A stretch of 64,000 nt of DNA from an uncultured Caldimonas sp. (GTDB lineage: Bacteria > Pseudomonadota > Gammaproteobacteria > Burkholderiales > Burkholderiaceae): the NCBI RefSeq assembly GCF_946480305.1, contig NZ_CAMLJQ010000002.1, positions 1 to 64,000 on the forward strand, written 5' to 3'. Of the stretch, positions 62,288 to 64,000 are shown in pieces (the first letter of the stretch is position 1; each line of letters starts with the position of its first letter). Position numbers and translations under genes: made by a program. Below the pieces are notes generated by a model. The model was not told the origin of the DNA and did no database searches. It was given only the letters and a program-made list of their open reading frames with translations.

Positions 62288-64000
62288 ATGTCCGCCGAAC
62301 TTCATTTCACCCCTGTGGCGCCGCGCATGCGGCTGCCCCGTCCCGACCGCCCGGAGGCGGACGTCGTCCAGGCCCTGCTCGACCGCCCCGCGCTGGCATG
62401 GGAGCCCGTGCGCGAGGCCGCCACGCCGTGGGTGGAAGCGGTGCGCGAGCGCCCCGCCCCGTTCTGGGCGATGGAATCGCTGCTGAAGGAATATCCGCTG
62501 TCTCGCCCCGAAGGCCTGGCGCTGATGCGGCTGGCCGAGGCGCTGCTGCGCGTGCCGGACGCCGAGACCGCGATGGCGCTCACCGCCGACCAGCTCAGCC
62601 GCGCCCGTTTCGACACCCCGTCCGGGGGCCACCACCCGGTGCTGGCGAGCCTGTCGGCCAATGCCATCGCGTTGACCAAGAAGCTGCTGCCGAGCGACGG
62701 CGTGCCGCCGGGCATGATCCAGCGGCTGGGCGGCCAGACCGTGGTGGCCGCGGCGGTGCGCGCGCTGCAACTGCTGGGCCGCCAGTTCGTGCTCGGCCGC
62801 AACATTGCGGAGGCGCAACGCGAAGCGCAGTCGCAGCGCAGCGACAACGACGCGCTGCGCTTCAGCTTCGACATGCTCGGCGAAGGCGCGCGCACCGAGC
62901 ACGATGCCGAGCGCTACCTGGCGTCCTACCGCAACGCGATCGAGCAGATCACCCGGCAGAACCCGGCCGGCAGCCGGCCGGAAAGCGCCGACGGCATCTC
63001 GATCAAGCTGAGCGCGCTGTTCTCCCGGTACGAGGAATCGCAACGCGAGCGCGTGTTCGCAGTGCTGCTGCCGCGCGTGTGGTCGCTGGTGGAACTGGCG
63101 GCCAAAGCGGACATCAACCTCACGATCGACGCCGAGGAAAGCGAGCGACTGGAGCTCTCGCTCGACGTGTTCGAGGCGCTGGCGGCCCGCATCGCGCAGC
63201 GTCATCCGCAATGGCAGGGCTTCGGCCTGGCGCTGCAGGCCTACCAGACCCGCTCGCTCGAAACAGTGCGGGAAGTGGCGCGCATCGCCAAGGCGTACCA
63301 GCTGCGGCTGATGGTGCGGCTCGTGAAAGGCGCCTACTGGGACGGCGAGATCAAGCGCGCCCAGGAGCTGGGCCTGGCCGGCTACCCGGTGTTCACGCAC
63401 AAGCAGCACACCGACCTCGCCTACCTGGCCTGCGCACGCGAGCTGCTCGACCATGCGCCGCAGATCTACCCGCAATTCGCCACGCACAACGCGGGCACGA
63501 TCGCGGCCATCCTGCAACTCGCGCGAGAGCGGGGCGCGGCGTTCGAGATGCAGCGCCTGCACGGCATGGGCGAAGGCCTGTACCGCGAAGTGCTCAAGCG
63601 CGAGAAGGTGCCGCTGCGCATCTATGCGCCGGTCGGCGAGCATCGCGACCTGCTGGCCTACCTGGTGCGCCGCCTGCTTGAAAACGGCGCCAACTCGTCG
63701 TTCGTGCACCAGCTCGCCGACGAGAACGTGACGCCCGCAGCGCTGCTGGAGTCCCCGTTCAGGCTGCAGCCCGAGCCCAGCCTGCCGCTGCCGGCGGCGC
63801 TGTACGGCGAGGGCCGCCGCAACTCCATGGGCGTGGACCTGGCCTGCGCGGCCGACCGCGAGCCGCTGTTTCATGCGGCCGAGCAGACGCAGGTGCCTGC
63901 GGTGCGCGAACACACCACCGAAGAAGCCCGGGCCGCGATGCAGATGCTGAGCACCGGCTTTGCGCGCTGGTCGGCCACGCCGGCCAGCGAACGGGCCGCC
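62288..64000 (+). CDS. putA: Proline utilisation protein PutA, bifunctional (5' part only)
   Basis: Begins at ATG 62288 and is open to the end of the window (571 codons seen of an expected 1000 or more). Proline dehydrogenase: the visible part covers the arm and the FAD-binding barrel, with LRLMVRLVKGAYWDGEIKRA, GYPVFTHKQHTDLAYLACAR, FATHNAGTIAAI and FEMQRLHGMGEGLY. The aldehyde dehydrogenase (P5C) domain begins near the end. The N-terminus MSAELHFTPVAP lacks the ribbon-helix-helix domain of E. coli PutA, so this PutA is enzymatic only, with regulation by the divergent PutR. Confidence 0.93.
   Translation, partial: MSAELHFTPVAPRMRLPRPDRPEADVVQALLDRPALAWEPVREAATPWVEAVRERPAPFWAMESLLKEYPLSRPEGLALMRLAEALLRVPDAETAMALTADQLSRARFDTPSGGHHPVLASLSANAIALTKKLLPSDGVPPGMIQRLGGQTVVAAAVRALQLLGRQFVLGRNIAEAQREAQSQRSDNDALRFSFDMLGEGARTEHDAERYLASYRNAIEQITRQNPAGSRPESADGISIKLSALFSRYEESQRERVFAVLLPRVWSLVELAAKADINLTIDAEESERLELSLDVFEALAARIAQRHPQWQGFGLALQAYQTRSLETVREVARIAKAYQLRLMVRLVKGAYWDGEIKRAQELGLAGYPVFTHKQHTDLAYLACARELLDHAPQIYPQFATHNAGTIAAILQLARERGAAFEMQRLHGMGEGLYREVLKREKVPLRIYAPVGEHRDLLAYLVRRLLENGANSSFVHQLADENVTPAALLESPFRLQPEPSLPLPAALYGEGRRNSMGVDLACAADREPLFHAAEQTQVPAVREHTTEEARAAMQMLSTGFARWSATPASERAA

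Noticed and set aside
62240..63913. 557-codon minus-strand frame opposite putA
   Set aside because: Antisense to clear proline dehydrogenase motifs; composition is a GC artefact.

Overview
The window is GC-rich chromosomal DNA with gene content and synteny typical of a betaproteobacterium in the order Burkholderiales, probably a Rubrivivax/Leptothrix/Caldimonas-like lineage. This placement is inferred from family recognition: a Burkholderiales-type porin, lplT-alr-radA order, rsmI-yraN-diaA-dolP, yggS-pilT-pilU, PEP-CTERM proteins, and a PutA without an N-terminal DNA-binding domain beside an Lrp-type regulator. No phage, plasmid or insertion sequence genes were seen. Coding density is high and genes are packed closely.

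Layout. 1-563: large perfect-armed inverted repeat, no gene. 0.6-3.9 kb: aromatic aminotransferase, membrane di-iron hydroxylase, Crp/Fnr regulator, glutathione peroxidase. 4.1-11.0 kb: four-gene chemosensory cluster (response regulator, CheW, MCP, CheA-type hybrid kinase) of the Pil/Chp type. 11-16.5 kb: EamA transporter, porin, LplT, alanine racemase, metallo-beta-lactamase-fold protein. 16.6-27.8 kb: AraC-type and two MocR-type regulators with neighbours, Ca2+/Na+ exchanger, thioesterase, RadA, a short tyrosine-phosphatase-like protein, BCCT transporter. 28-36 kb: small enzymes, two metallophosphoesterases, LysR/oxidoreductase pair, IlvE, zinc-finger protein, TAXI-type binding protein. 36-41.1 kb: a minus-strand run of exported proteins (ferritin-like Tat protein, DUF3455 lipoprotein, subtilase lipoprotein, small lipoprotein, PEP-CTERM protein). 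41.1-46 kb: palindromic repeats, ECF sigma/anti-sigma pair, PurU, small enzymes. 46-51.7 kb: dihaem cytochrome c divergent from a two-gene NAD-dependent formate dehydrogenase. 51.7-57.9 kb: tRNA-Arg(CCG), an unrecognised protein with a caspase-like His/Cys pattern, RlpA, the rsmI-yraN-diaA-dolP block, a beta-hydroxyacid dehydrogenase. 57.9-64 kb: pilU, a cyclic-nucleotide-binding protein, pilT, yggS, putR and the 5' part of putA, which runs off the window.

Connections. The Pil/Chp-like chemosensory genes and pilTU plausibly act together in type IV pilus twitching, though they lie about 47 kb apart. PurU releases formate, which the formate dehydrogenase could oxidise. Several divergent regulator/target pairs carry clear inverted repeats between them (Crp/Fnr, two MocR, LysR, Lrp), giving specific operator candidates. 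Several long palindromic repeats sit directly against stop codons (rlpA, putR, anti-sigma gene), suggesting mobile or terminator-like intergenic elements.

All product calls come from reading motifs by eye; no database search was run. Start codons were chosen by ribosome binding site, overlap and family length and are uncertain where stated.
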